DNA of 6,029 nt from Betaproteobacteria bacterium. GTDB lineage: Bacteria; Pseudomonadota; Gammaproteobacteria; Burkholderiales; SG8-39. Shown here piece after piece: positions 1 through 6,029 of this stretch; within the stretch, counting starts at the first letter, position 1; each line of letters starts with the position of its first letter. The position numbers were made by a program, and so were the translations under genes. The notes below the pieces were generated by a model. The model searched no databases and was not told the DNA's origin. It saw only the letters and a list, made by a program, of their open reading frames with translations. The stretch spans positions 1 to 6,029 of the forward strand of contig JAFAGU010000165.1 of assembly GCA_019237595.1 (NCBI GenBank), given 5' to 3'.

Positions 1-1158
1 CATCCGCGCGTGCTGCAAATGGTGAACGATTCGCTTCGCTACTGGGCGCAGGAGATGCGCGTGGACGGCTTCCGCTTCGACCTTGCGACGATCCTCGCCC
101 GCGAGCCCTACGGCTTCGACGAGGGCGGCGGGTTCCTGGACTCGTGCCGGCAGGACCCGGTGCTCTCGAGCCTCAAGCTCATCGCCGAGCCTTGGGACGT
201 CGGGCCCGGCGGCTACCAAGTCGCGCATTTCCCCCCGGGCTGGGCCGAGTGGAACGACCGCTACCGCGACACCGTGCGCTCCTACTGGAAGGGCGACCGC
301 GGCCAGCTCGCTCAGTTCGCCACGCGGCTCGCGGGATCCGCCGACATGTTCAACCGGCGCGGGCGCCGGCCCTGGGCGAGCGTCAACTTCGTCACCGCGC
401 ACGACGGCTTCACGTTGAACGACCTCGTCTCGTACAACGAGAAGCACAACGAGGCGAACGGCGAGGGCAACCGCGACGGGCATTCCAACAACCTCTCGTT
501 CAACTACGGCGCCGAGGGGCCGACGGAAGATGCCGAGATCAGGAACACGCGGGAGCGGCAAAAGCGCAACTTCGTCGCGACCCTGCTTCTCTCGCTCGGC
601 ACGCCGATGATCCTTGCCGGCGACGAGATCGGCCGGACGCAGAACGGCAACAACAACGCCTATTGCCAGGACAACGAGGTCAACTGGATCGACTGGGCGA
701 GCATGAGCGACGGCGGGCGGGAGCTCATGGAGTTCACGCGCCGGCTCATCCGTATCCGCCTGCAGCACCCGATCCTCACGCGCGGCCGCTTCCTCGCCGG
801 CTGGCACAACCCGAAGGTCGACGTGAAGGACGTGACCTGGCTCACGCCCGCCGCGACCGAGATGACCGACGAGAACTGGAAGGACGAGCGCGCGCGCTGC
901 TTTGGCATGCTCCTCGACGGCCGGGCGCAGGAGAGCGGCATCAAGGTGCGCGGCAGCGACGAGACGCTGCTGCTGGTGGCCAACGCGCACAACGAGGTCG
1001 TGCCTTTCGCGTTTCCGGAGGTTCCCGACGGGCTGCGCTGGGTGCGGCTCCTCGATACCAACGATCCCTCGCTCGGCTCCGAGCACTTTGCCTTCGGCTC
1101 GCAGTACGAGGTTACCGGCCGCTCGCTCCTCCTCTTCATCCTCGAGCGCGTGAAATGA
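1..1158 (+). CDS. glgX: Glycogen debranching enzyme GlgX, C-terminal part (5' truncated by window edge)
   Basis: GlgX is a cytoplasmic GH13_11 isoamylase-type enzyme that hydrolyses alpha-1,6 branches, preferably the short stubs left by glycogen phosphorylase, releasing malto-oligosaccharides. The frame is open from base 1 (HPRVLQMVNDSLRYW...), so the GTG at 10 is not a real start. Numbering from base 1, the visible motifs are VDGFRFD with nucleophile D27, LIAEPWDVG with acid/base E63, FVTAHDGFTLND with stabiliser D135, then GDEIGRTQNGNNNAYCQDNE (207-226) and the GlgX-typical EMTDENW (287-293). The last ~100 residues fit the C-terminal beta domain, ending FILERVK-stop. GlgX proteins are usually about 700 residues, so roughly 320 N-terminal residues (CBM48 and the first half of the barrel) lie outside the window. 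The stop overlaps the treZ start. The family call is firm; nothing in the visible part suggests inactivation. Confidence 0.96.
   Translation, partial: HPRVLQMVNDSLRYWAQEMRVDGFRFDLATILAREPYGFDEGGGFLDSCRQDPVLSSLKLIAEPWDVGPGGYQVAHFPPGWAEWNDRYRDTVRSYWKGDRGQLAQFATRLAGSADMFNRRGRRPWASVNFVTAHDGFTLNDLVSYNEKHNEANGEGNRDGHSNNLSFNYGAEGPTEDAEIRNTRERQKRNFVATLLLSLGTPMILAGDEIGRTQNGNNNAYCQDNEVNWIDWASMSDGGRELMEFTRRLIRIRLQHPILTRGRFLAGWHNPKVDVKDVTWLTPAATEMTDENWKDERARCFGMLLDGRAQESGIKVRGSDETLLLVANAHNEVVPFAFPEVPDGLRWVRLLDTNDPSLGSEHFAFGSQYEVTGRSLLLFILERVK
1155..1158 (+). promoter_or_regulatory. ATGA stop/start overlap coupling glgX and treZ
   Basis: The treZ ATG (1155-1157) overlaps the glgX TGA (1156-1158). No good Shine-Dalgarno precedes it within the glgX end, which suggests translation by reinitiation or coupling. 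A second in-frame ATG at 1170 (residue 6) also lacks an upstream Shine-Dalgarno, and the overlap makes 1155 the better start. Confidence 0.8.
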
Positions 1159-2846
1159 CCGCGCACGCGATGCCCTTCGGGGCCGAGTTCCGCCCCAAGG
1201 GCACGCGCTTCCGCCTCTGGGCGCCGAGAGCCAAGCGGGTCATTCTTTGTCTTCCAACAGAAGAATTACCCATGGAAGATAGAGCGGACGGGTGGTTCGA
1301 AGCAACGCAAACCGTCAAGCCCGGAACGCTCTATCGCTACCGGATCGACGGCGGGACGCTCGTGCCGGATCCCGCGTCGCGCTTCCAGCCGCAGGACTGC
1401 GAGGGACCGAGCGAGGTAATTGACCCGTCCGCGTTCCGCTGGGACGAAGGCGGCTGGAAGGGGCGGCCGTGGAACGAGGCGGTCATCTATGAGCTCCACG
1501 TAGGAAGCTTTTCGCCTTCAGGTTCTTACCAAGGCATCGTGGAGAAGCTGGAACAGTTGAAAGACACTGGCATTACCGCGATCGAGCTCATGCCGCTCGC
1601 GGACTTCGCCGGCCGGCGCAACTGGGGCTACGACGGCGTCCTTCCGTATGCGCCCGACAGCGCCTACGGGCGCCCGGAGGACCTGAAGGCGCTCGTCCAG
1701 GCTGCGCATCGCGCGGGCCTCATGGTGTTCCTCGACGTCGTCTACAACCATTTCGGCCCGAAGGGGAACTACCTTTCGCTCTACGCGCCGCAGTTCTTCA
1801 CCGACCGGCACAAGACGCCGTGGGGCGCGGCGATTGATTTCTCGCGCAAGGAGGTTCGCGAGTACTTCGTCCACAACGCGCTCTACTGGCTCGAGGAATA
1901 CCGCTTCGACGGCCTTCGCTTCGACGCCGTGCACGCCATCTTCGACGACTCTCCAAGGCATGTGCTGTTGGAGTTATCCGAAAAAATCCTTTCATTGGAA
2001 AAAAGGCCAATACATCTAATCCTTGAGAACGATGCCAATCAGGCCCGGTTCCTCGGCAAGCGGAGGTTCACCGCCCAGTGGAACGACGACTCGCACCATG
2101 CCTACCACGTGCTCGCCACGGGAGAGAGCGACGGCTACTACGCCGCGTACGCCGACGCGCCGGCGAAGCACCTCGCACGCTGTATCGCGGAGGGGTTCGC
2201 CTACCAGGGCGAGGTCTCGCCCTTCTCGAAGGAAAAGCGCGGCGAGCCGAGCGCCCACCTGCGGCCTTCCGCGTTCGTGGACTTCCTGCAGAACCACGAC
2301 CAAATCGGGAACCGCGCTTTCGGTGAAAGACTGATTTCGCTCAGCGAAGATCGAAAACTGAAGGCTTTGACGGCCATATTCCTGCTCGCCCCGTCGCCGC
2401 CGATGCTCTTCATGGGCGAGGAGTGGGGCTGCCGGCAGCCGTTCCTCTTTTTTTGCGATTTCTCCGGCGAGCTCGGCGAAGCCGTGCGCAAGGGCCGGCG
2501 AGAGGAGTTCAAGCGGTTCGCCTCCTTCAGCAGCGAAATCCCCGACCCGCTCGCGGACGAGACTTTCCGGCGATGCGTGCTTCGCTGGGAGGACGTCGAC
2601 GAGCGCTGGCTGCAGTTCTATCGATCCCTGCTCGCCCTGAGGCAAAGGACAATTTGGGGAAAGGAATTCGGACCGGGCCGCTATCGCATGCTCGGCGAGC
2701 GTGCGTTCGAGGTTTCCTGGGGAACGTTGCGGCTCGTGGCGAACCTCGGGAACGAAAAGCTCGCGACCACTGAAGCGGCCGGGACCCTCTGGAGCAACGG
2801 CGCGCCGTCGGAACCCTGGTCGGTGAACTGGTCGCTCCCGGCATGA
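1155..2846 (+). CDS. treZ: Malto-oligosyltrehalose trehalohydrolase TreZ
   Basis: TreZ (GH13_10) hydrolyses the alpha-1,4 bond next to the terminal trehalose unit of malto-oligosyltrehalose made by TreY, releasing free trehalose in the cytoplasm. The 563-residue product is within the usual family size. It has an N-terminal E-set/CBM48-like domain (about 7-92, starting GAEFRPKGTRFRLWAPRAKR). The GH13 barrel follows: YELHVGSF (112-119), DVVYNHFGPKGNYL (194-207), RFDGLRFDAVHAI with nucleophile D257, HLILENDAN with acid/base E291, FLQNHDQIGNRAFGERL with stabiliser D382, and MLFMGEEWG (417-425). A small C-terminal beta domain ends the protein. The family signatures LILEND and QNHDQIGNRAFGERL separate it from GlgB and GlgX. 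No signal peptide is seen. It lies between glgX and malQ-treY with 4-bp overlaps on both sides. It carries AT-rich patches unlike its neighbours (listed separately). Confidence 0.96.
   Translation: MTAHAMPFGAEFRPKGTRFRLWAPRAKRVILCLPTEELPMEDRADGWFEATQTVKPGTLYRYRIDGGTLVPDPASRFQPQDCEGPSEVIDPSAFRWDEGGWKGRPWNEAVIYELHVGSFSPSGSYQGIVEKLEQLKDTGITAIELMPLADFAGRRNWGYDGVLPYAPDSAYGRPEDLKALVQAAHRAGLMVFLDVVYNHFGPKGNYLSLYAPQFFTDRHKTPWGAAIDFSRKEVREYFVHNALYWLEEYRFDGLRFDAVHAIFDDSPRHVLLELSEKILSLEKRPIHLILENDANQARFLGKRRFTAQWNDDSHHAYHVLATGESDGYYAAYADAPAKHLARCIAEGFAYQGEVSPFSKEKRGEPSAHLRPSAFVDFLQNHDQIGNRAFGERLISLSEDRKLKALTAIFLLAPSPPMLFMGEEWGCRQPFLFFCDFSGELGEAVRKGRREEFKRFASFSSEIPDPLADETFRRCVLRWEDVDERWLQFYRSLLALRQRTIWGKEFGPGRYRMLGERAFEVSWGTLRLVANLGNEKLATTEAAGTLWSNGAPSEPWSVNWSLPA
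1981..2030 (+). other. AT-rich patch inside treZ (about 32% G+C)
   Basis: I count 16 G/C in these 50 bases, against roughly two thirds G+C around them. The patch encodes TreZ residues about 276-293, ending at the catalytic E291 motif, with codons rare elsewhere in the window (ATA, CTA, several AAA, TTG). The reading frame is intact and the residues fit the family. A milder patch lies at 1241-1280 (15 of 40 G/C). Confidence 0.7.
2843..2846 (+). promoter_or_regulatory. ATGA stop/start overlap coupling treZ and malQ-treY
   Basis: The ATG at 2843-2845 overlaps the treZ TGA at 2844-2846, the same arrangement as at the glgX/treZ junction. The nearest purine-rich candidate (GGTGA, 2822-2826) ends 16 bases before the ATG, too far for a normal Shine-Dalgarno. 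Start by translational coupling is likely. Confidence 0.8.
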
Positions 2847-4546
2847 GCGAGGTTGCCGAGTCCTATCTGGACGTGTGGGGCCGCCCCAAGGAGATCGCGC
2901 CGGAAGTTCGCGAGGCGCTCGAGCGCGCGCTGGGCGGCGTGGCGCCGGGCGCCCGCAAGGCGCGAATAGAGCGGGGGAAATGCTTCGAGCCGGCCTTCCT
3001 CGCGGGCGCGCGCGCGTGGGGGTTCACGGTGCAGCTCTACGGCCTGCGCTCGGAGCGCAACTGGGGGATCGGCGACTTCGGAGACCTCGGCGCGCTCGTC
3101 GAGGCGAGCGCCGCGCTGGGCGCGGGCCTCGTCGGGCTCAATCCGCTGCACGCGACGAGCGGCACCAGCCCGTACAGCCCCTCCAGCCGTCACGCGCTCA
3201 ATTGGCTCTACCTCGACATGGATTCGCTGCCCGAGCTGGAGGCGTCCAGCCCTGCGCGACGGCTGCTGGCCTCCAGGGGCTTTCGCGAGAAACTGTCTTC
3301 CCTCAGGGAAGTACCGCTCGTCGACTACGACGGCGTGCGCCGGCTGAAGGCCGACGTGCTCGAGCTCCTCTATCGCGAGGCGGACGAGCCAGCGGTCGAG
3401 CGATTCGGCAAGGAAAGCTCGCGCGCCATGCGCGACTACGCGCTCTTCGAGGCGCTTCGCGAGCGTTTCGGCGGCGCCTGGACGAGCTGGCCCGAGGCGT
3501 ACCGCAGCCCGCGCGGGGCCGCGGCGAGGCGCTTCGAGAAGCAGCATGCCGCGCGTGTCCGCTACCACCTGTGGATCCAGATGCGCGCGCGCGAGCAGCT
3601 CCATGGCGCTCAGCGCCGCGCGCTCGAGCTCGGCATGCCGGTCGGGCTCTACGTGGACCTCGCGCTCGGCGCGGACCTCGGCGGGGCGGAGGTCTGGAGC
3701 GATTCGCGTTCGTTCTCGCTCGACGTCTCCTGCGGTGCGCCGCCGGACGAGTTCAACCCGCGCGGCCAGGACTGGGGCCTGCCGCCTTACTCGCCGCGCG
3801 CGCTTCGCGCTTCGGCCTACGAGCCGTTCGCGGAGCTCCTGCGCGCCAACATGCCCGAGGGCGGCGCCCTGCGGATGGATCACGTCATGGCGCTCATGCG
3901 CCTGTGGTGGATCCCGCGCGGGCGCAAGCCGGCGCAGGGCGGCTACGTCCACTATCCCTTCGAGGAGCTTCTCGCGGTCCTTGCCCGCGAGAGCCGGGCG
4001 CGGCGCTGCCTCGTGGTGGGCGAGGACCTCGGCACGGTGCTGCCGGAGTTCAGGAAAGCGCTGAACGAGGCGGGGGTGCTGTCGTATCGCCCGCTGCTCT
4101 TCGAGAAGACCCCTGGCGGGGACTTCGCGGGTCCGGGAGCGTATCCCCGCGAGGCGCTCGCCTGCGTGTCGACGCATGACCTGCCGACGTGGAAGGGGTT
4201 CTACTCGGCGCACGATCTCGCGCTGCGGAACCGCCTCGGGCTTTCAGTCGAGCCGCAGGCGGAAGCGAGCGCGCGCGACGCGGACAAGTCGGGCCTCCTC
4301 GCCGCGCTCGGGCGCGAGGGCCTCGACGGCTCGTCGCTATCGGCGCACCGCTTCATCGCGCGCACGGCCTCGAAGCTCATGGCGGTTCAGCCGGAGGACG
4401 TCCTCGACCTCGAGGAGCAGGCGAATCTCCCCGGGACGATCGACGAGCATCCCAACTGGCAGAGAAAGCTGCCGCTGCCGCTCGAGGAATGGGAAAGCGA
4501 TGAACGCATCGCGGCGCTCGCGCGCGCGCTGGCGCCGACGCGGGCG
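2843..4546 (+). other. malQ: MalQ (GH77) module of the fusion, residues 1 to about 568
   Basis: This module is of the E. coli MalQ type. Residues 7-30 (SYLDVWGRPKEIAPEVREAL...) match the short N-terminal helical segment, and KCFEP (46-50) leads straight into the barrel. Conserved stretches follow: VQLYGLRSERNWGIGDFGDL ending at residue 82, SPYSPSSRHALNWLYLD (109-125), the GAPPD...GQDWGLPP acceptor-site loop (298-315), nucleophile D346, acid/base E394, D446, and the typical MalQ C-terminal NLPGTIDEHPNWQRKLP (528-544). The last helix, DERIAALARALAPTR (553-567), is where standalone MalQ proteins normally stop. At about 568 residues it is roughly 125 shorter than E. coli MalQ (694), much of the difference being near the N terminus. 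The gene symbol refers to the module only. Confidence 0.92.
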
Positions 4547-6029
4547 GCGAAGGGCCGCGTGCCGGGCGCGACGTACCGCGTGCAGCTGCATCGGGGCTTC
4601 ACCTTCCGCGATGCGACCGCCCTCGTGCCGTACCTCGCGTCCCTTGGCATCACGCATCTCTATACGTCGCCGTTCCTGAAGGCGCGGCCGGGGAGCCTGC
4701 ACGGCTACGACGTGGTGGACCACAACGCGCTAAATCCCGAGATCGGCACCCGCGAGGACTTGGATGCGCTCCTGGAAGCGCTCCTGCGCCATGGCATGGG
4801 GCTCGCGATGGACATCGTCCCCAACCACATGGGCGTGATGCACGGCGACAACGCCTGGTGGCAGGACGTGCTCGCGAAGGGCCGCGCCTCGCCCTACTCG
4901 CGCTTCTTCGACATCGACTGGATGCCGGCGCAGCGGGAGCTCCGCGGCAAGGTGCTCCTCGCGGTGCTCGGCAAGCACTACGGGCAGGCGCTCGAGGACG
5001 GCGAGGTAAAGCTCGAGCGCGGCGCCATCCGCTATTTCGAGCATACGTTTCCGCTCGCGAGGAAATCTCCTTCGGGAACACGAAAGGCCTCTCCGCTCGT
5101 CCTCCATCACCTCCTCGAGCGCCAGCACTACCGGCTCGCGTACTGGCGCGTCGCGGCGGACGAGATCAATTACCGGCGCTTCTTCGAGATCGTCGACCTC
5201 GCGGCGCTTCGCCAGGAGGACCCGGAGGTCTTCGAGGCGACGCACCGGCTCGTCGCCGATCTGGCGCGGCGCCCGGGAGTCGATGGGCTGCGCATCGACC
5301 ATCCGGACGGGCTCGCCGATCCTCGCCAGTACTTCGAGCGGCTGCGCCGGCGCTGCGGGCGCGCGTGGCTCGTCGTGGAGAAGATCCTCGCACGCCACGA
5401 GCGGCTACCCGGCGATTGGCCGGTCGACGGCACGACCGGCTACGAGTTCGCGAATCTCCTCACCGGCCTCTTCGTCGATGCCTCGGCCGCCGCGCGCTTC
5501 GACCGGATCTACGAGCGCTTCGGCGGCGACCGGCGCACGTTCGAGGAGATCTCGCAGGAAAGCCGCCATCTCATCATGAACACGACGCTCGCCGCGGACC
5601 TCCACCGCCTGACCACACGCCTCGCGCGCATTGCGTCGGGGAACCGCTTCACGCGCGACTACACGCCCGGGGTGCTGCGGCAGGCGCTGCGCGAAGTCGC
5701 GGCCGTGTTCCCGGTCTACCGGACGTACGTCACCGCGAGCGGGGCGAGCGAGACGGACCGACGCCACGTCGAGTGGGCGGTGGGAAAGGCGCGGCGCGCG
5801 AGCCGCATCGCCGATCCAGGCGTCTTCGACTTCATCCGCGACGTGCTCCTCCTCAAGATCCGAACCGAAAGCCTGCGGCAATCCGACATCGTGGAGTTCG
5901 CGCAGCGCTTCCAGCAGTTCACCGCGCCCGTGGTTGCGAAGGGGGTCGAGGATACGGCCTTCTACCGCTACCACCGGCTCGTTGCGCTGAACGAGGTGGG
6001 CGGGGAGCCCAGGGAGTTCGGAACCTCGC
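2843..6029 (+). CDS. Bifunctional 4-alpha-glucanotransferase / malto-oligosyltrehalose synthase (MalQ-TreY fusion), 3' truncated by window edge
   Basis: One uninterrupted frame of 1062 codons starts at the ATG overlapping the treZ stop and is still open at the right edge. Residues 1 to about 568 are a GH77 amylomaltase, which moves glucan chains between malto-oligosaccharides. From residue 574 on is TreY (GH13_26), which turns the reducing-end alpha-1,4 link into alpha,alpha-1,1. MalQ catalytic residues are D346 (LRMDHVMALMRLWWIP), E394 (VVGEDLGTV) and the STHDLPT pair H445/D446. TreY motifs are DIVPNHMG (657-664), GLRIDHPDGLADP with D819, and LVVEKIL with E846. The frame breaks off after AKGVEDTAFYRYHRL, just before the conserved STHDTKRSED-type region IV and the C-terminal domains, so the full protein is probably about 1,300 residues. 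Fusions of this kind have precedent: I recall an NCBI family named as a putative bifunctional 4-alpha-glucanotransferase/malto-oligosyltrehalose synthase. Function is cytoplasmic, between GlgX and TreZ in the pathway. Confidence 0.94.
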   Translation, partial: MSEVAESYLDVWGRPKEIAPEVREALERALGGVAPGARKARIERGKCFEPAFLAGARAWGFTVQLYGLRSERNWGIGDFGDLGALVEASAALGAGLVGLNPLHATSGTSPYSPSSRHALNWLYLDMDSLPELEASSPARRLLASRGFREKLSSLREVPLVDYDGVRRLKADVLELLYREADEPAVERFGKESSRAMRDYALFEALRERFGGAWTSWPEAYRSPRGAAARRFEKQHAARVRYHLWIQMRAREQLHGAQRRALELGMPVGLYVDLALGADLGGAEVWSDSRSFSLDVSCGAPPDEFNPRGQDWGLPPYSPRALRASAYEPFAELLRANMPEGGALRMDHVMALMRLWWIPRGRKPAQGGYVHYPFEELLAVLARESRARRCLVVGEDLGTVLPEFRKALNEAGVLSYRPLLFEKTPGGDFAGPGAYPREALACVSTHDLPTWKGFYSAHDLALRNRLGLSVEPQAEASARDADKSGLLAALGREGLDGSSLSAHRFIARTASKLMAVQPEDVLDLEEQANLPGTIDEHPNWQRKLPLPLEEWESDERIAALARALAPTRAAKGRVPGATYRVQLHRGFTFRDATALVPYLASLGITHLYTSPFLKARPGSLHGYDVVDHNALNPEIGTREDLDALLEALLRHGMGLAMDIVPNHMGVMHGDNAWWQDVLAKGRASPYSRFFDIDWMPAQRELRGKVLLAVLGKHYGQALEDGEVKLERGAIRYFEHTFPLARKSPSGTRKASPLVLHHLLERQHYRLAYWRVAADEINYRRFFEIVDLAALRQEDPEVFEATHRLVADLARRPGVDGLRIDHPDGLADPRQYFERLRRRCGRAWLVVEKILARHERLPGDWPVDGTTGYEFANLLTGLFVDASAAARFDRIYERFGGDRRTFEEISQESRHLIMNTTLAADLHRLTTRLARIASGNRFTRDYTPGVLRQALREVAAVFPVYRTYVTASGASETDRRHVEWAVGKARRASRIADPGVFDFIRDVLLLKIRTESLRQSDIVEFAQRFQQFTAPVVAKGVEDTAFYRYHRLVALNEVGGEPREFGTS
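4549..4561 (+). promoter_or_regulatory. Possible internal start: GAAGGG followed by in-frame GTG at the TreY module boundary
   Basis: GAAGGG at 4549-4554 stands four bases before GTG 4559-4561 (residue 573, valine in the fusion). This GTG is in frame and immediately precedes PGATYRVQLHRGFTF, where standalone TreY proteins begin. It could allow a separate TreY to be made, or it could be a relic of an ancestral start. In such GC-rich DNA it may be chance. Confidence 0.25.
4562..6029 (+). other. treY: TreY (GH13_26) module of the fusion, residues 574-1062, incomplete
   Basis: The module opens with the TreY N-terminal signature ATYRVQLHRGFTFRDA, then LYTSPFLKARPGSLHGYDVV (604-625), DIVPNHMG (657-664), INYRRFFEI (775-783), nucleophile motif GLRIDHPDGL (815-824), acid/base E846 in VVEKIL, DWPVDGTTGYEFAN (858-871), NRFTRDYTP and KGVEDTAFYRY (1033-1043). 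These are TreY-specific and separate it from other GH13 enzymes. Region IV, with the transition-state-stabilising Asp, and the C-terminal part are beyond the window, so activity cannot be judged fully. Between HTFPLARK (from about 735) and LLERQHYRLAYWR there are only some 20 residues, where many proteobacterial TreYs have a long insertion, so this resembles the compact form of the family. The gene symbol refers to the module only. Confidence 0.92.

Noticed and set aside
10..12. GTG as a start for the first gene
   Set aside because: The frame is open to base 1 and position 10 is deep inside the GlgX catalytic barrel. The gene is cut by the window edge.
144..1154. In-frame extension of treZ upstream across glgX (start at 144)
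   Set aside because: The upstream part reads as Arg/Ala-rich shadow of glgX. TreZ homology begins just after the ATG at 1155, which overlaps the glgX stop.
2875..4179. 434-codon + strand frame inside the malQ module
   Set aside because: It is an Arg/Gly/Ala-rich out-of-frame translation. The frame starting at 2843 carries all the GH77 motifs over the same bases.
2681..4213. Long antisense open frame of 510 codons opposite the treZ end and the malQ module
   Set aside because: Its translation is rich in Arg, Ala and Glu with no recognisable motif, and it lies wholly opposite clearly conserved treZ and MalQ sequence. GC-rich codon use leaves antisense frames open.
4500..4503. ATGA near the MalQ-TreY junction, possibly a relic of a separate gene boundary
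   Set aside because: Neither the ATG (4500) nor the TGA (4501) is in the MalQ/TreY frame, and the bases still encode conserved-looking MalQ C-terminal helix. A coincidence is simpler.
4505..4560. Repetitive GCG/CGC run at the fusion junction as a repeat or recombination site
   Set aside because: It is an Ala/Arg-rich helix and short linker written in GC-rich codons. No clear repeat unit or inverted repeat stands out.
4730..5974. Antisense open frames at 4730-5398 and 5405-5974 opposite treY
   Set aside because: They show no family motifs and lie opposite strongly conserved TreY sequence, so they are composition shadows.

Overview
The window is a dense piece of a trehalose/glycogen metabolism operon from a GC-rich bacterium (about two thirds G+C by eye, strong G/C preference at third codon positions). 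The GlgX, TreZ and MalQ sequences look proteobacterial, with the MalQ part of the E. coli type; I cannot name the genus. Everything is on the + strand and there is no intergenic DNA.

Layout: (1) 1-1158, the C-terminal 385 residues of GlgX, a glycogen debranching enzyme cut by the left edge but with all three catalytic carboxylates inside the window. (2) 1155-2846, a complete treZ (malto-oligosyltrehalose trehalohydrolase, 563 aa), starting in a 4-bp ATGA overlap with glgX. (3) 2843-6029, a single open frame starting in a second ATGA overlap. It encodes a complete GH77 4-alpha-glucanotransferase (MalQ) running without a stop into malto-oligosyltrehalose synthase (TreY, GH13_26), and it is cut by the right edge after 1062 codons. 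I translated this frame codon by codon from 2843 to the edge and found no stop.

Pathway: GlgX removes short branches from phosphorylase-trimmed glycogen. MalQ disproportionates the short malto-oligosaccharides into longer chains. TreY converts the reducing-end alpha-1,4 bond into an alpha,alpha-1,1 bond, and TreZ cuts off trehalose. The MalQ-TreY fusion joins the enzyme that lengthens short chains to the enzyme that needs long ones.

The points most worth a second look are the nearly linkerless MalQ-TreY fusion, a MalQ module that seems to lack the N-terminal beta-sandwich domain of E. coli MalQ, a compact TreY with a very short segment where many proteobacterial TreYs carry a long insertion, AT-rich patches inside treZ, and a GTG with a Shine-Dalgarno-like GAAGGG at the start of the TreY module. 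No RNA gene, mobile element, CRISPR array, promoter or terminator was seen. This is a known pathway in an unusual gene architecture, not a wholly new system.
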